From Pseudobythopirellula maris (GTDB lineage: Bacteria > Planctomycetota > Planctomycetia > Pirellulales > Lacipirellulaceae), in contig NZ_SJPQ01000001.1 in NCBI RefSeq assembly GCF_007859945.1, forward strand, positions 1-64,000: a stretch of 64,000 nt of DNA, given 5' to 3'. Below, piece after piece: positions 56,574 to 64,000 of the stretch (its first letter is position 1; each line of letters opens with the position of its first letter). The notes under the pieces are model-generated. The model had not been told where the DNA came from and did no database searches. It saw only the letters and a list, made by a program, of their open reading frames with translations. A program made the position numbers and the translations under genes.

Positions 56574-57419
56574 ATGCGAGCGTTCTGCGCCACGGTCTTG
56601 CTCCTGCTCCCCTTGGCCTCCCATGCAGGCGAAGACGTTGAGCAATCCGCCCGGGAACTCCAGCGCTTCGAAGCCCCCGAGGCGCGCCAGGCCGTCGCCG
56701 TCGACGCCGAGCACTTCTACGCGATCGTCAACTCGCGGATCGGCAAGTACGACAAGGCGTCGGGCGAGCGCGTCCTCTTATGGGAGGCCAGCGAGGCGGC
56801 GCCGCTCAGGCATCTCAACTCGGGCGTGGTGCTCGGCGACAAGCTCTACTGCTGCAACTCGAATTTCCCCCACTACCCCGAGACGAGCTCGATCGAGATC
56901 TTCGATTGCGACACGCTCGAGCACGTCGGCACGCACAGCTTCGGCATCTACGAGGGCTCGCTCACCTGGGTCGACCGCCACGCGGGGGCGTGGTGGGCCG
57001 TGTTCGCACACTACTCGGAGCAGGTGAACAACGACCCGCGCGCCAAGCCGCACACCTACACCACGCTGGTGAAGTTCGACGACCAGTGGCGGCGCATGGC
57101 GGGTTGGGTTTTCCCCGCGGCGGTGCTCGAACGCTTCGCGCCGCACAGCTGCTCGGGCGGCGGTTGGGGGCCCGACGGCGCCCTGTACGTGACCGGCCAC
57201 GACCACGGCGAGCTCTACCGTCTGGAACTCCCGAAGGCGGGCTCGACGCTCGTCCACACGGCGACAATCCAGGCGCCGATCACGGGCCAAGGCGTCGCCT
57301 GGGACCGCAGCGAGCCGGGCGTGCTGTACGGCATCGACCGGCCGCGGGGCGAGGTGATCGCCGTGCGGGTCCCGTCGGCAGCCGAGAGCATCGCATCAGC
57401 GCAGCTCCAGGTCGACTAG
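56574..57419 (+). CDS. Secreted beta-propeller-like protein
   Basis: A 281-residue exported protein with signal peptide about 1-18 (ending SHAGE). The mature part alternates short beta strands with turns ('LYCCNSNFPHYPETSSIEIFDCDTLE', 'GALYVTGHDHGELYRLEL', 'GVAWDRSEPGVLYGIDRPRGEVIAVRVP'), a pattern of NHL/YncE-like propellers, though blade motifs are weak. Function is unknown. Its 3' end overlaps the convergent P450 gene by 24 bp. Confidence 0.65.
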   Translation: MRAFCATVLLLLPLASHAGEDVEQSARELQRFEAPEARQAVAVDAEHFYAIVNSRIGKYDKASGERVLLWEASEAAPLRHLNSGVVLGDKLYCCNSNFPHYPETSSIEIFDCDTLEHVGTHSFGIYEGSLTWVDRHAGAWWAVFAHYSEQVNNDPRAKPHTYTTLVKFDDQWRRMAGWVFPAAVLERFAPHSCSGGGWGPDGALYVTGHDHGELYRLELPKAGSTLVHTATIQAPITGQGVAWDRSEPGVLYGIDRPRGEVIAVRVPSAAESIASAQLQVD

Positions 57420-58859
57420 CGCCCCGTCGGCCGGTTTGGTGGAGACGCCCGCCTTCACGCCGCACTCTTCCCCGGCGGCCGAGAATCGCAGCAGCTTCAC
57501 CACGGCGCCGACGACGAGCGCCACCTCGAGCATGCCGAGGTGCTTGCCGGGGCAGACCCGCGCGCCGTGGCCGAAGCCGTAGTGGAGAAACTCCTTCGGC
57601 GTTTTGCCGTTGCTGCGGACCTGTCGCCAGCGATCGGGGGCGAACGCGAGCGCGGGGTAGCCGGTTTTCTCGACTCCCCAGTGGTCTTCGTGGCGGTTGG
57701 CGTGCCACACGTCGAGCAAGATGTGCGTTCCCTTGGGCATTCCCATGCGTGAGCCGTCGGCCGCCTCGACCCAGGTCTCTTCGGTCGCTCGGCGTGGCAG
57801 GAAGTATAGCGAAGGCGTCAGCCGCAGCGTCTCCTCAAGCACGAGGGAGAAGTGCTCGGCCGCGGCGAGCGTGTCGGGCGTGTACTCCTCCACGTTGCGC
57901 ACCTCGTGGTAAACCCGCTCTTGGTCCTCGGGCGAACGGGCCAAATGCGAGATGGCCCAGCCGGCGAACGACGTGGTCGCCTCCAAGGCCCCGGCGAGGA
58001 ACACCTTGAGGTTGCTCCGCAACGCGTCGTCTGAAGCGTCGGAGCGGAACAGCGCCCAGAGCCCCTTGCCCTCTCGTCTTGCGGAGAGGGCCAGCGAGGT
58101 CAACTCGTCGAAAGCGGCGTAGTCGGCCTGCACCCGGCGGACCCGACGCGTGAGCCCGGGCCACACGCCGATCGGCACGCCCAGACGGTTGACGACCGTG
58201 TCGCGAACAATGTGCTCGATGACCCGCTCGAGCGCCGGCACGTAGCGCTCGCGCACGACAGAGTAAGGCACGCTTGCGCTGAAGAAATTGGCGAGCAACA
58301 GTTCGAGCATCACCGGTTTGATCTCGTGCTCCAAGGCGACACGCACGCGGCGCTGGCCGGTCTGGGCCACGTGCTCCCGCAACGCCCCGAGCCGCTCGCC
58401 CACGGTCGCGCGGAACGTGAGAGCGAACTCGCCGAACACGTCGTTGCGAAACAACGCCGTCTTGCCGAACGGCGCCGCGGAGAGTTTTCTTTGGCGGCGC
58501 CACATCGACCCATTGGAGAACAGCAGCGTGTCCTCGCCGGTCGCCCGGGCGATGCCTGTCGACGGCAGCGAGTCGCGGTCGAACTGGCCGGGGCGGTCGC
58601 CGGTCTGAGTGGCGATCGCTCGGATCAGGGCCGGGTCGCGTGTGACCATGATCGGCGGCGAGCCGGGCACGGCGAGGTAGCGGTTGTGGCGCCCGGGGCC
58701 GGTCTCGTCGTCGGCCCCCCAGAACAGGCTGTCGAGGATCTCGAGCGGTCGCTGGTAGTTCCAGGGGTGTGGGAACGGCAGGCAGGGCCGCCCCGAACCG
58801 GGGGCTAGGAGCGGCGACCGGCCCGGCAGACAGTCTCCTTGGAACGGGTTGCGGGGCAT
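57396..58859 (-). CDS. Cytochrome P450
   Basis: A 487-residue soluble P450 monooxygenase. The heme-thiolate loop is FGHGARVCPGKHLG (Cys ligand in the FxxGxRxCxG pattern), the K-helix motif is EETLR (E-x-x-R), the PERF-like 'FAPDRWR' follows, and the I-helix has 'AGALEATTSFAGW', in which the usual acid-alcohol pair is ET. No transmembrane anchor, so a soluble bacterial type. ATG at 58859. An FMN reductase gene is divergent from it and could take part in electron supply, but no ferredoxin gene is adjacent (inference). Substrate unknown. Confidence 0.93.
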   Translation of the reverse strand: MPRNPFQGDCLPGRSPLLAPGSGRPCLPFPHPWNYQRPLEILDSLFWGADDETGPGRHNRYLAVPGSPPIMVTRDPALIRAIATQTGDRPGQFDRDSLPSTGIARATGEDTLLFSNGSMWRRQRKLSAAPFGKTALFRNDVFGEFALTFRATVGERLGALREHVAQTGQRRVRVALEHEIKPVMLELLLANFFSASVPYSVVRERYVPALERVIEHIVRDTVVNRLGVPIGVWPGLTRRVRRVQADYAAFDELTSLALSARREGKGLWALFRSDASDDALRSNLKVFLAGALEATTSFAGWAISHLARSPEDQERVYHEVRNVEEYTPDTLAAAEHFSLVLEETLRLTPSLYFLPRRATEETWVEAADGSRMGMPKGTHILLDVWHANRHEDHWGVEKTGYPALAFAPDRWRQVRSNGKTPKEFLHYGFGHGARVCPGKHLGMLEVALVVGAVVKLLRFSAAGEECGVKAGVSTKPADGALVDLELR

Positions 58860-59023
58860 GGTCGCTGGCGATCCTGTCGGCCTCGAAGAGTGGACGGCGA
58901 GCCGACAAGTATACCCCGCCCCGGCGCCCTGTCGCCACGCGTGGCGGCAGGGCTTGCTAACCCGGGAGCGGGGTCTACGATCCAACACGTACTCGAACCC
59001 CCGTTCCCCAAGGTGCCCCCGCC

Positions 59024-59593
59024 ATGCCCCGCATCCTCGCTTTCTCCGGCAGCGCCCGCAAAGACTCGTTCAACCAGCGGCTCGTCACGATCGCCGCCCG
59101 GGCCGCCGAGGAGGCGGGCGCCGAGGTGACGCTCCTCAACCTCGCCGACTACCCGCTGCCGATCTTCAACGAAGACCTCGAGGCCGAAGGGACGCCCGAC
59201 AACGCGTTGAAGCTCAAGAAGCTCTTCTTGGCCCACGACGGGTTGCTGATCTCTTGCCCCGAGTACAACAGCTCGATCACGCCGCTGCTGAAGAACACGA
59301 TCGATTGGGTGTCGCGTCCGATTGAGGGCGAGCCGCGGTTGGCGGCGTACCAATACAAAGTCGCCACGCTGATGGCGGCGTCGCCCGGCGCGCTGGGCGG
59401 TTTGCGTGGGTTGGTTCATGTCCGCGCGATCTTGCAGAACATCGGCGTCACGGTGCTGCCGGGTCAGGTGGCGGTTGGCGGGGCGGCCGGCGCGTTCGCC
59501 GCCGACGGTTCGCTCAAGGACGAGAAGCAACAAGCGAGCATCGCTAGCCTCGGTTCCGGGCTGGCGAATTATCTTCAGCGTTTGAGCGATTGA
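59024..59593 (+). CDS. NAD(P)H-dependent FMN reductase
   Basis: A 189-residue flavodoxin-fold reductase. The phosphate-binding N-terminal loop is 'LAFSGSARKDSFNQRL' and the flavin-contacting 'CPEYNSSITPLLKNTIDWVSR' is the classic PEYN motif of the FMN_red family. It would transfer electrons from NAD(P)H to FMN or quinones. It is divergent from the cytochrome P450 gene across 164 bp. Confidence 0.92.
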   Translation: MPRILAFSGSARKDSFNQRLVTIAARAAEEAGAEVTLLNLADYPLPIFNEDLEAEGTPDNALKLKKLFLAHDGLLISCPEYNSSITPLLKNTIDWVSRPIEGEPRLAAYQYKVATLMAASPGALGGLRGLVHVRAILQNIGVTVLPGQVAVGGAAGAFAADGSLKDEKQQASIASLGSGLANYLQRLSD

Positions 59594-59860
59594 TCGGAGG
59601 TTTTGCTGTTGGACGAAAACTTTTTTCGTGACTCGCGAAACTGCCCTTGAAGCGATCCGCCGACCCGCGTAACTTCCCGCCAACGCGAACGAGACAGGAC
59701 GTCTCAGCAGCGTGAGGCCGCACGCGAGAGCGTAACGCCTTGGTTGCTTCGGTGACCACGAAGCGGCCGGACGGCACGGAAGCCAACCGCCGCATCGATA
59801 CACTCAGGCGCACAGTCGGAGAGCAAACTCCCCCCTGCTCACCGGCGGCAGCGTCCAATC

Positions 59861-59923
59861 GCTCCCGGAAAAGTACCCTGTCCTTTGCCCCCCTGGGACT
59901 CGGCTTTTCTGGGAGCTTTTTTT
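59861..59923 (+). terminator. Strong intrinsic terminator closing a possible structured RNA
   Basis: GCTCCCGGAAAAG (59861-59873) pairs with CTTTTCTGGGAGC (59904-59916), one G-T pair, followed by TTTTTTT. It is 330 bp past the FMN reductase stop. The stretch 59594-59860 has several further stems (GAGAC/GTCTC near 59692; GCTTCG/CGAAGC near 59738), so it may be a non-coding RNA or a very long trailer; I see no gene in it. Confidence 0.65.
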
Positions 59924-59970
59924 ATGCGCTAACCGCACCGCACCGCTTGGCGAGCTCTTTGTGAGCGTCC

Positions 59971-60945
59971 TCAGGCGGTCGTGAGTTTCTCGCACCGCGT
60001 CACGGGGTGGTACACCGTCACGCCCTTGCGGCCGTTGCGGTTCGTGTGCGGGTAGCGAACCGACGCGATCGAGTTCGGTCGTTCGATCGCCAGCCGTTCG
60101 TTTTCGAGCATGTGCTCGTGGCAGAGTTGCGGGCACGAATCGTCCGGCTCGAACGTCAGGTCGCCAGATTCGCTGTCGAGGTAGTAGAGATGCGCGTGGT
60201 AAGCGGCCGTGGCGCCGCAGCCGGCCACGCTGCAGGGCGGATGGTCGCTGTGCTCGATCACGCGGCTGGTGTACTTCAGGCCGATCTCCCAGGCCCCGCC
60301 GCAGTCGCGGTTCCTGACGACCTTGGCCAGCATGCGGAGCTCGCGGTTGGCGGGCAGCTTGAAGTGGATGTAGGCGTAAGGGTGATCGAAGGCCTCGGTG
60401 TGTCGGAGGCACGCGCCCCCTTGCGAGATGTCTTGCGTGGTGAGCTCGACCGGCTCGCCGCTGATCATGAATTTGCCGTCGAGCGGGAGCACCGTGGCGG
60501 GCAGTTTGACGGCGTGGCGCTCGTGCTTACGCTGCTCGACGCCCACGCGTTGGTTTTTCTCCCAAACCTCGTTGAAGGCCGCTTCTTCTTCGGCGGTGAG
60601 ATCCAGCTTCTTTACCGGTTCGAGCGTCAGATCGGCCGGTACGGCGCTCGACGCCGATTCGGGCGCCTTGCCGAAATAGACCTTCCCGCAGCCGTTGCAG
60701 GCCCACGGCCGCGCGACGCCGTTGGGCTTGCGGAGCGCCAGCTGAGTGCCGCACGAGGCGCAGTCGTCGAGCACGTCGCGCGGCTCGATACGGACCCACT
60801 CGCGGCCGCGGGTCAGGAGCATGTCGAGCATCTGGTTGGTGAGCGCCACCCCCTCGCGGAGCAGCAGGGTGGTTTCGGCGTCGTAGATGCTTTCGGCCAA
60901 GACATCGCCAGGGGCCGCTTCAGAGATGGTGACCGTGGTGCACAT
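59971..60945 (-). CDS. PilZ-domain c-di-GMP-binding protein with zinc ribbon
   Basis: A 324-residue protein. An N-terminal ~60 residues precede a zinc-ribbon with C62-x2-C65 and C83-x2-C86. A PilZ domain (about 135-245) has the cyclic di-GMP motifs RxxxR as RKHER (139-143) and D-x-S-x-x-G as DISQGG (172-177). A C-terminal region with further Cys/His (PPCSVAGC, CPQLCHEH) may be a second metal site. It is soluble. Unlike the REC-PilZ gene at 37.7 kb it has no receiver, so it should answer cyclic di-GMP alone. Neighbours give no hint of the output. Confidence 0.88.
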   Translation of the reverse strand: MCTTVTISEAAPGDVLAESIYDAETTLLLREGVALTNQMLDMLLTRGREWVRIEPRDVLDDCASCGTQLALRKPNGVARPWACNGCGKVYFGKAPESASSAVPADLTLEPVKKLDLTAEEEAAFNEVWEKNQRVGVEQRKHERHAVKLPATVLPLDGKFMISGEPVELTTQDISQGGACLRHTEAFDHPYAYIHFKLPANRELRMLAKVVRNRDCGGAWEIGLKYTSRVIEHSDHPPCSVAGCGATAAYHAHLYYLDSESGDLTFEPDDSCPQLCHEHMLENERLAIERPNSIASVRYPHTNRNGRKGVTVYHPVTRCEKLTTA

Positions 60946-61248
60946 GGTGGGTGGCGTCCTGTCGTGGTGAGGAACGGCAGCTGAAGAGAAAAGCGACTAC
61001 TAACGCCCCCCTTATGCAAGGCTCGTGCCATTGCTGGATGAGGTGTTTCCACACCCGCTGAGGGGGGAGTCTGTGCCGGCTATGCTGCTGGCGACGCATG
61101 GTGCGATAGCGCGCCCGGTCGCTGGCGGCGCCAGCTGGTTCACGATCGTCCAAAACTGGTTTACCGCAAGCCGCGCTGTGGGTCCGATTGTGGGGGACGT
61201 GCTGGCGCCTTCGGCTCGAGCTTGTCTGGGCGGTCCGCTAGCCTCGCG

Positions 61249-61277
61249 TTGTGGCGATCGGGCGGCGCCGTTAGAAT
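61249..61277 (+). promoter_or_regulatory. Candidate sigma70 promoter for kdsD
   Basis: TTGTGG (61249-61254), 17-bp spacer, TAGAAT (61272-61277), about 80 bp before kdsD. The bases from -11 onward, TTAGAATCGCGGCTCG, are identical to those at the dnaA promoter. The rest of the 412-bp gap 60946-61357 shows no gene. Confidence 0.5.
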
Positions 61278-61357
61278 CGCGGCTCGCGTTGGGCGGAGCC
61301 CTTCGCGACGCAGCCCGTCAAGGCGTTCCCCCTCCAGTCGTCAAGGATGACGAAACG

Positions 61358-62467
61358 ATGAGCCAATCCGCCGCCGCGTCTTCGCTCGGCCCGAGCGATC
61401 CGCTGCCGATGTCCCCCGACGAGGCGTTGCGCGCCGCCCGCGAGGTGGTCCGCGTCGAGGCGGTCGCCCTCTGGAAGATGTCGAACGAGCTCGGCGAGTC
61501 GTTCGCGGACGCCGTCGCCCACGTTTACCGATGCCGCGGGAGCGTGGTGATCACCGGCATGGGCAAGGCGGGGCTGATCGGTCAGAAGATCGCCGCCACC
61601 TTCGCCTCGACCGGCACCAAGAGCCACTTCCTCCACCCCGCCGAGGCTTTTCACGGCGACTTGGGCCGCGTCGGCCCCGGGGACCTTGTCCTGATGCTCT
61701 CGCAGAGCGGCGAGACCGGCGAGGTGGTGCAGCTGCTGCCGAGCCTGGCCGAGATCGGGGCCACGATTATTGCGATCACGGCCCACGGCGAGAGCGCTGT
61801 GGGACGAGCCGCCGCGTGCGTGGTGCCTCTGGGCCAACTCGACGAGGCGTGCTCCTTGGGGCTCGCGCCGAGCACCAGCACCACGGCCATGCTCGCCCTG
61901 GGCGACGCGTTGGCGTTGGTCGTGAGCAAGATGCGCGGCTTCCGCGCCGAGGACTTCGCCCGCTTCCACCCGGGCGGCGCCCTGGGGCGAAAGCTCAGCA
62001 AGGTCGAAGACGCCATGCGGCCGCTCGACGAGTGCCGCGTGGCGAGCGAGACCCAATCGGTGCGCGAGGTGATCGTCGAGTGCGGCCGCCCCGGCCGCCG
62101 CACCGGCGCCGTGATGCTCACCGACGCCGAAGGAAAACTCACCGGGCTGTTCACCGACAGCGACTTGGCGCGTCTGTTCGAACGCCGCGCCGAGAACGCA
62201 CTCGACGGACCCGTCAGCGAGCTGATGGTTCGCGAGCCGACCACCGTGAGCATCGGCGCCCGCGTGGCCGAGGCGGTGCGGCTGCTGGCCGATCGCAAGT
62301 TCAGCGAGTTGCCCGTGGTCGACAACGAGGGCCGCCCACTGGGGCTCGTCGACGTGACCGACATCGTGGGCTGGCAAGGCGAGGTGTCCGCCCAACCCGC
62401 GGCCAAGCCGGCCGGGGAGTCCCGCGTTAGGATCTTTCCCGGCGAAGACGTCTTCGCCGCCGGTTAA
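61358..62467 (+). CDS. kdsD: Arabinose 5-phosphate isomerase (KpsF/GutQ/KdsD)
   Basis: A 369-residue enzyme making arabinose 5-phosphate from ribulose 5-phosphate, the first step to KDO. The SIS domain (about 40-195) has 'GSVVITGMGKAGLIGQKIAATFASTG' and 'SQSGETGEVVQLLP', with 'LAPSTSTTAMLALGDALALVV' near its end; two CBS domains follow (about 210-345). Start ATG 61358. A ~35-residue C-terminal tail beyond the CBS pair is extra. It is followed 69 bp later by kdsC and then an LptC-like gene, an order typical of KDO/LPS export loci. Confidence 0.95.
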   Translation: MSQSAAASSLGPSDPLPMSPDEALRAAREVVRVEAVALWKMSNELGESFADAVAHVYRCRGSVVITGMGKAGLIGQKIAATFASTGTKSHFLHPAEAFHGDLGRVGPGDLVLMLSQSGETGEVVQLLPSLAEIGATIIAITAHGESAVGRAAACVVPLGQLDEACSLGLAPSTSTTAMLALGDALALVVSKMRGFRAEDFARFHPGGALGRKLSKVEDAMRPLDECRVASETQSVREVIVECGRPGRRTGAVMLTDAEGKLTGLFTDSDLARLFERRAENALDGPVSELMVREPTTVSIGARVAEAVRLLADRKFSELPVVDNEGRPLGLVDVTDIVGWQGEVSAQPAAKPAGESRVRIFPGEDVFAAG

Positions 62468-62536
62468 AGCTGCCCGAAGAACTAGCGAGCTCAGCGCGGA
62501 TTCGATTCCCTCCCCAACCACGCTCTAGACACGCCG

Positions 62537-63067
62537 ATGCAACACGACCCCACCTGCGAGCGGATCAAGCTGCTGCTGTCCGACGTGGACGGCGTGATGA
62601 CCAGCGGCGGCGTGACCTACAGCGACAGGTCGACGGGGGCGGGCAGCATCGAGTCGAAGACGTTCAACATCAAGGACGGCCTCGGGATACGGCTGTGGAT
62701 CGAGTCGGGAGGCAAGTTTGGCGTCGTCACCGGCCGGGCGTCGGCTATCGTCGAGCGCCGGGCCGAGGAACTGGGGATCGAGATCGTCCGCCAGGGCGTG
62801 TCGGACAAGGCGCCCGTGGTGCGCGAGACAGCCGAATCGCTCGGCCTGGCGATGGACGAGGTGGCCTACCTGGGCGACGACCTGCCCGACCTGGCGCCGA
62901 TCCGTGAAGCTGGTTTCGGCGTCGCCGTGGCCGACGCCGTCGACGAGGTCCGCCGCTCGGCCGACTGGGTAACCACCGCGCCCGGTGGCGCCGGCGCGGT
63001 CCGCGAACTGGTCGAACACCTGCTCAAGCACAGCGGCCGCTGGGGCGACGCTTTGGCTAAGTACTAG
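62537..63067 (+). CDS. kdsC: KDO 8-phosphate phosphatase
   Basis: A 176-residue HAD phosphatase of the YrbI/KdsC type, hydrolysing KDO 8-phosphate. The HAD motif I is LLLSDVDGVMTSG (two catalytic Asp), motif II 'VVTGRAS', motif III region 'QGVSDKAPVV' with Lys, and motif IV 'YLGDDLPDL'. The short length and lack of a cap domain match KdsC tetramers. It is in line with kdsD upstream. Confidence 0.95.
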   Translation: MQHDPTCERIKLLLSDVDGVMTSGGVTYSDRSTGAGSIESKTFNIKDGLGIRLWIESGGKFGVVTGRASAIVERRAEELGIEIVRQGVSDKAPVVRETAESLGLAMDEVAYLGDDLPDLAPIREAGFGVAVADAVDEVRRSADWVTTAPGGAGAVRELVEHLLKHSGRWGDALAKY

Positions 63068-63120
63068 GAATTGAAACCACGCCTCGCACGGATAGACACA
63101 GATCGAGCGACGAGAGGATT

Positions 63121-63256
63121 GCCACGAAAAGGCACGAAGAAGATTGCTAAGCGGCGGAATCGCTCGAAGTAGTCGTGCATGGATTCGCACTCGAAGGATC
63201 ACCCATCTAAGTCGGCTCGCCACTTTCCTTCTAGTTTTTTCGTGCCTTTTCGTGGC
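63121..63256 (+). repeat. Inverted-repeat element, 'GCCACGAAAAGGCACGAA' family, perfect arms
   Basis: GCCACGAAAAGGCACGAA (63121-63138) and TTCGTGCCTTTTCGTGGC (63239-63256) are perfect 18-bp inverted repeats enclosing 100 bp. The element ends 52 bp before the LptC-like gene. A near-copy lies upstream of rpiB, a degenerate one upstream of the ROK kinase. Confidence 0.85.
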
Positions 63257-63308
63257 CATCCCGATCCCTTGAACACCGTGGTTAAGTAAGCAGCACGTCG
63301 GAATCAGC

Positions 63309-64000
63309 ATGCGTCGTCAAATCCTCAGCGCGGTAATCATGTTCGTGGCGGTGATCGTCGCTTACAACGTTTACGCGCTGATGGCCACGCCGCTCCTCGA
63401 GCCGACCATCGTCCGCCGTGAGACCCGCGCCACCGGCGCCGAGTTCGACGCCGCCCGCAATGCGGTGGCGCGATACCAGCAGGTGCTGGCGCATTATTTC
63501 CCGGCCGACCATTGGTCGCTTGTCGGCACGCCGAAGGTAGTCGAGACCGACACCGGCTCGCTGATGTTCGTGCTGGAGGATTTCAGCAGCGACGCCACGG
63601 GCGCGGTGACACTCACCCGCTGCGCGGCGGTCGTGTTCCCCACGCCCCGGGTCGAGGGACGCACCCCGCCGCGCGACGCGGTCGTCATCGAGGCGGCCGG
63701 CGGGGCCCGGTTGCAGTTCTCCGAGCCGCTCGACCTGGGCCGCGGCAAGATCGGCAAGCCGGTGTGGGGCGCCTTCCCGGGTGAGTTGGTCATCCGCAGC
63801 GACATGCACGAGCCGGGTCCCCAAGACGACTTGCGTGTCGTCACCCGCGACCTGCAATTGAACGAGTCGATGCAGCTCGTTTCGCAACACGCGGTCCGGT
63901 TCCGGCTTGGCCAGTCCCAAGGCGCCGGCCGCAATCTAGCGATCCAGCTGCTGCGTGACGCCGGCCCCGCTTCGGTCGACCAAGCCCGTCCCGCCGGCAT
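63309..64000 (+). CDS. LptC-like/LPS-export-related protein, 3' truncated by window edge
   Basis: An open frame of 230 codons from the ATG at 63309 to the edge without a stop, so it is partial. It begins with one transmembrane helix (about 6-27, SAVIMFVAVIVAYNVYALM), then a periplasmic-looking beta-rich part: 'VFVLEDFSSDATGAVTLTRCAAVVF', 'RLQFSEPLDLGRGKIGKPVWGAFPGELVIRS'. That topology and its place after kdsD-kdsC fit an LptC/LptA-family protein of LPS export, but I cannot confirm an OstA-like domain, and the planctomycete member would be larger than LptC. The assignment is tentative. Confidence 0.7.
   Translation, partial: MRRQILSAVIMFVAVIVAYNVYALMATPLLEPTIVRRETRATGAEFDAARNAVARYQQVLAHYFPADHWSLVGTPKVVETDTGSLMFVLEDFSSDATGAVTLTRCAAVVFPTPRVEGRTPPRDAVVIEAAGGARLQFSEPLDLGRGKIGKPVWGAFPGELVIRSDMHEPGPQDDLRVVTRDLQLNESMQLVSQHAVRFRLGQSQGAGRNLAIQLLRDAGPASVDQARPAG

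Noticed and set aside
35813-59835. 14-bp match AGCAAACTCCCCCC near 35813 and 59823, both beside c-di-GMP genes
   Set aside because: Several 14-bp matches are expected by chance in 64 kb of GC-rich DNA, and the flanks do not align.

Overview
The window reads as a chromosomal segment of a high-GC planctomycete. The inference rests on several things seen together: a DUF1559 protein with a prepilin-type N-terminus, PEP-CTERM-like C-termini, a planctomycete-type DnaA, several secreted or membrane proteins of planctomycete-restricted type, and a 23S-5S rRNA unit with no 16S gene beside it. Order Pirellulales (perhaps a Lacipirellulaceae-like lineage) is my best guess from protein character. I could not run a search.

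Layout. 1-16 kb is mostly minus-strand housekeeping: ftsY, nusB, ribH, rho, coaE and polA, then a coiled-coil membrane protein, a HEAT-repeat protein coupled to a small membrane protein, a TIM-barrel hydrolase and a THUMP-like methyltransferase. 16-20 kb holds a DUF6690-like protein, a GNAT enzyme and dnaA, which has a strong promoter and a terminator-like hairpin in its leader. 20-26.5 kb is an arsenic operon (arsR-arsC-acr3), a PfkB kinase, and a sigma54 activator divergent from an AhpD-like/DUF1348 pair across a striking inverted-repeat operator. 26.5-33.6 kb holds small secreted proteins and the autonomous 23S-5S rRNA operon (minus strand) with its own promoter, boxA-like site and long-range processing stem. 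34-38.7 kb is a signalling cluster: a dual-GGDEF protein, a hybrid histidine kinase and a REC-PilZ protein; another PilZ protein lies at 60 kb. 38.7-45 kb carries a YdeP-like molybdopterin oxidoreductase, DUF202, a sulfotransferase, DUF2254 and DUF1559. 46-51.4 kb is the most accessory-looking stretch: a PEP-CTERM protein, a REP-associated transposase (RAYT) with its hairpins, a low-GC small membrane protein, and a 903-residue protein of about 26 nineteen-residue repeats flanked by 19-bp direct repeats. 51.5-64 kb returns to core functions: gyrA, a ROK kinase, rpiB, a cytochrome P450 with an FMN reductase nearby, and kdsD-kdsC followed by an LptC-like gene that runs off the edge.

The strongest unexplained signal is non-coding. 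Several families of short dispersed repeats are visible: a 157-bp near-palindrome in three copies, two of which supply the stop codon of the adjacent gene; a ~250-270-bp element in two opposite-facing copies; an ~80-bp 'GGCGTCGGAGACGCC' hairpin; a 'GCCACGAAAAGGCACGAA' inverted-repeat element upstream of three genes; and REP hairpins around the RAYT. No tRNA, 16S rRNA or CRISPR array was seen.
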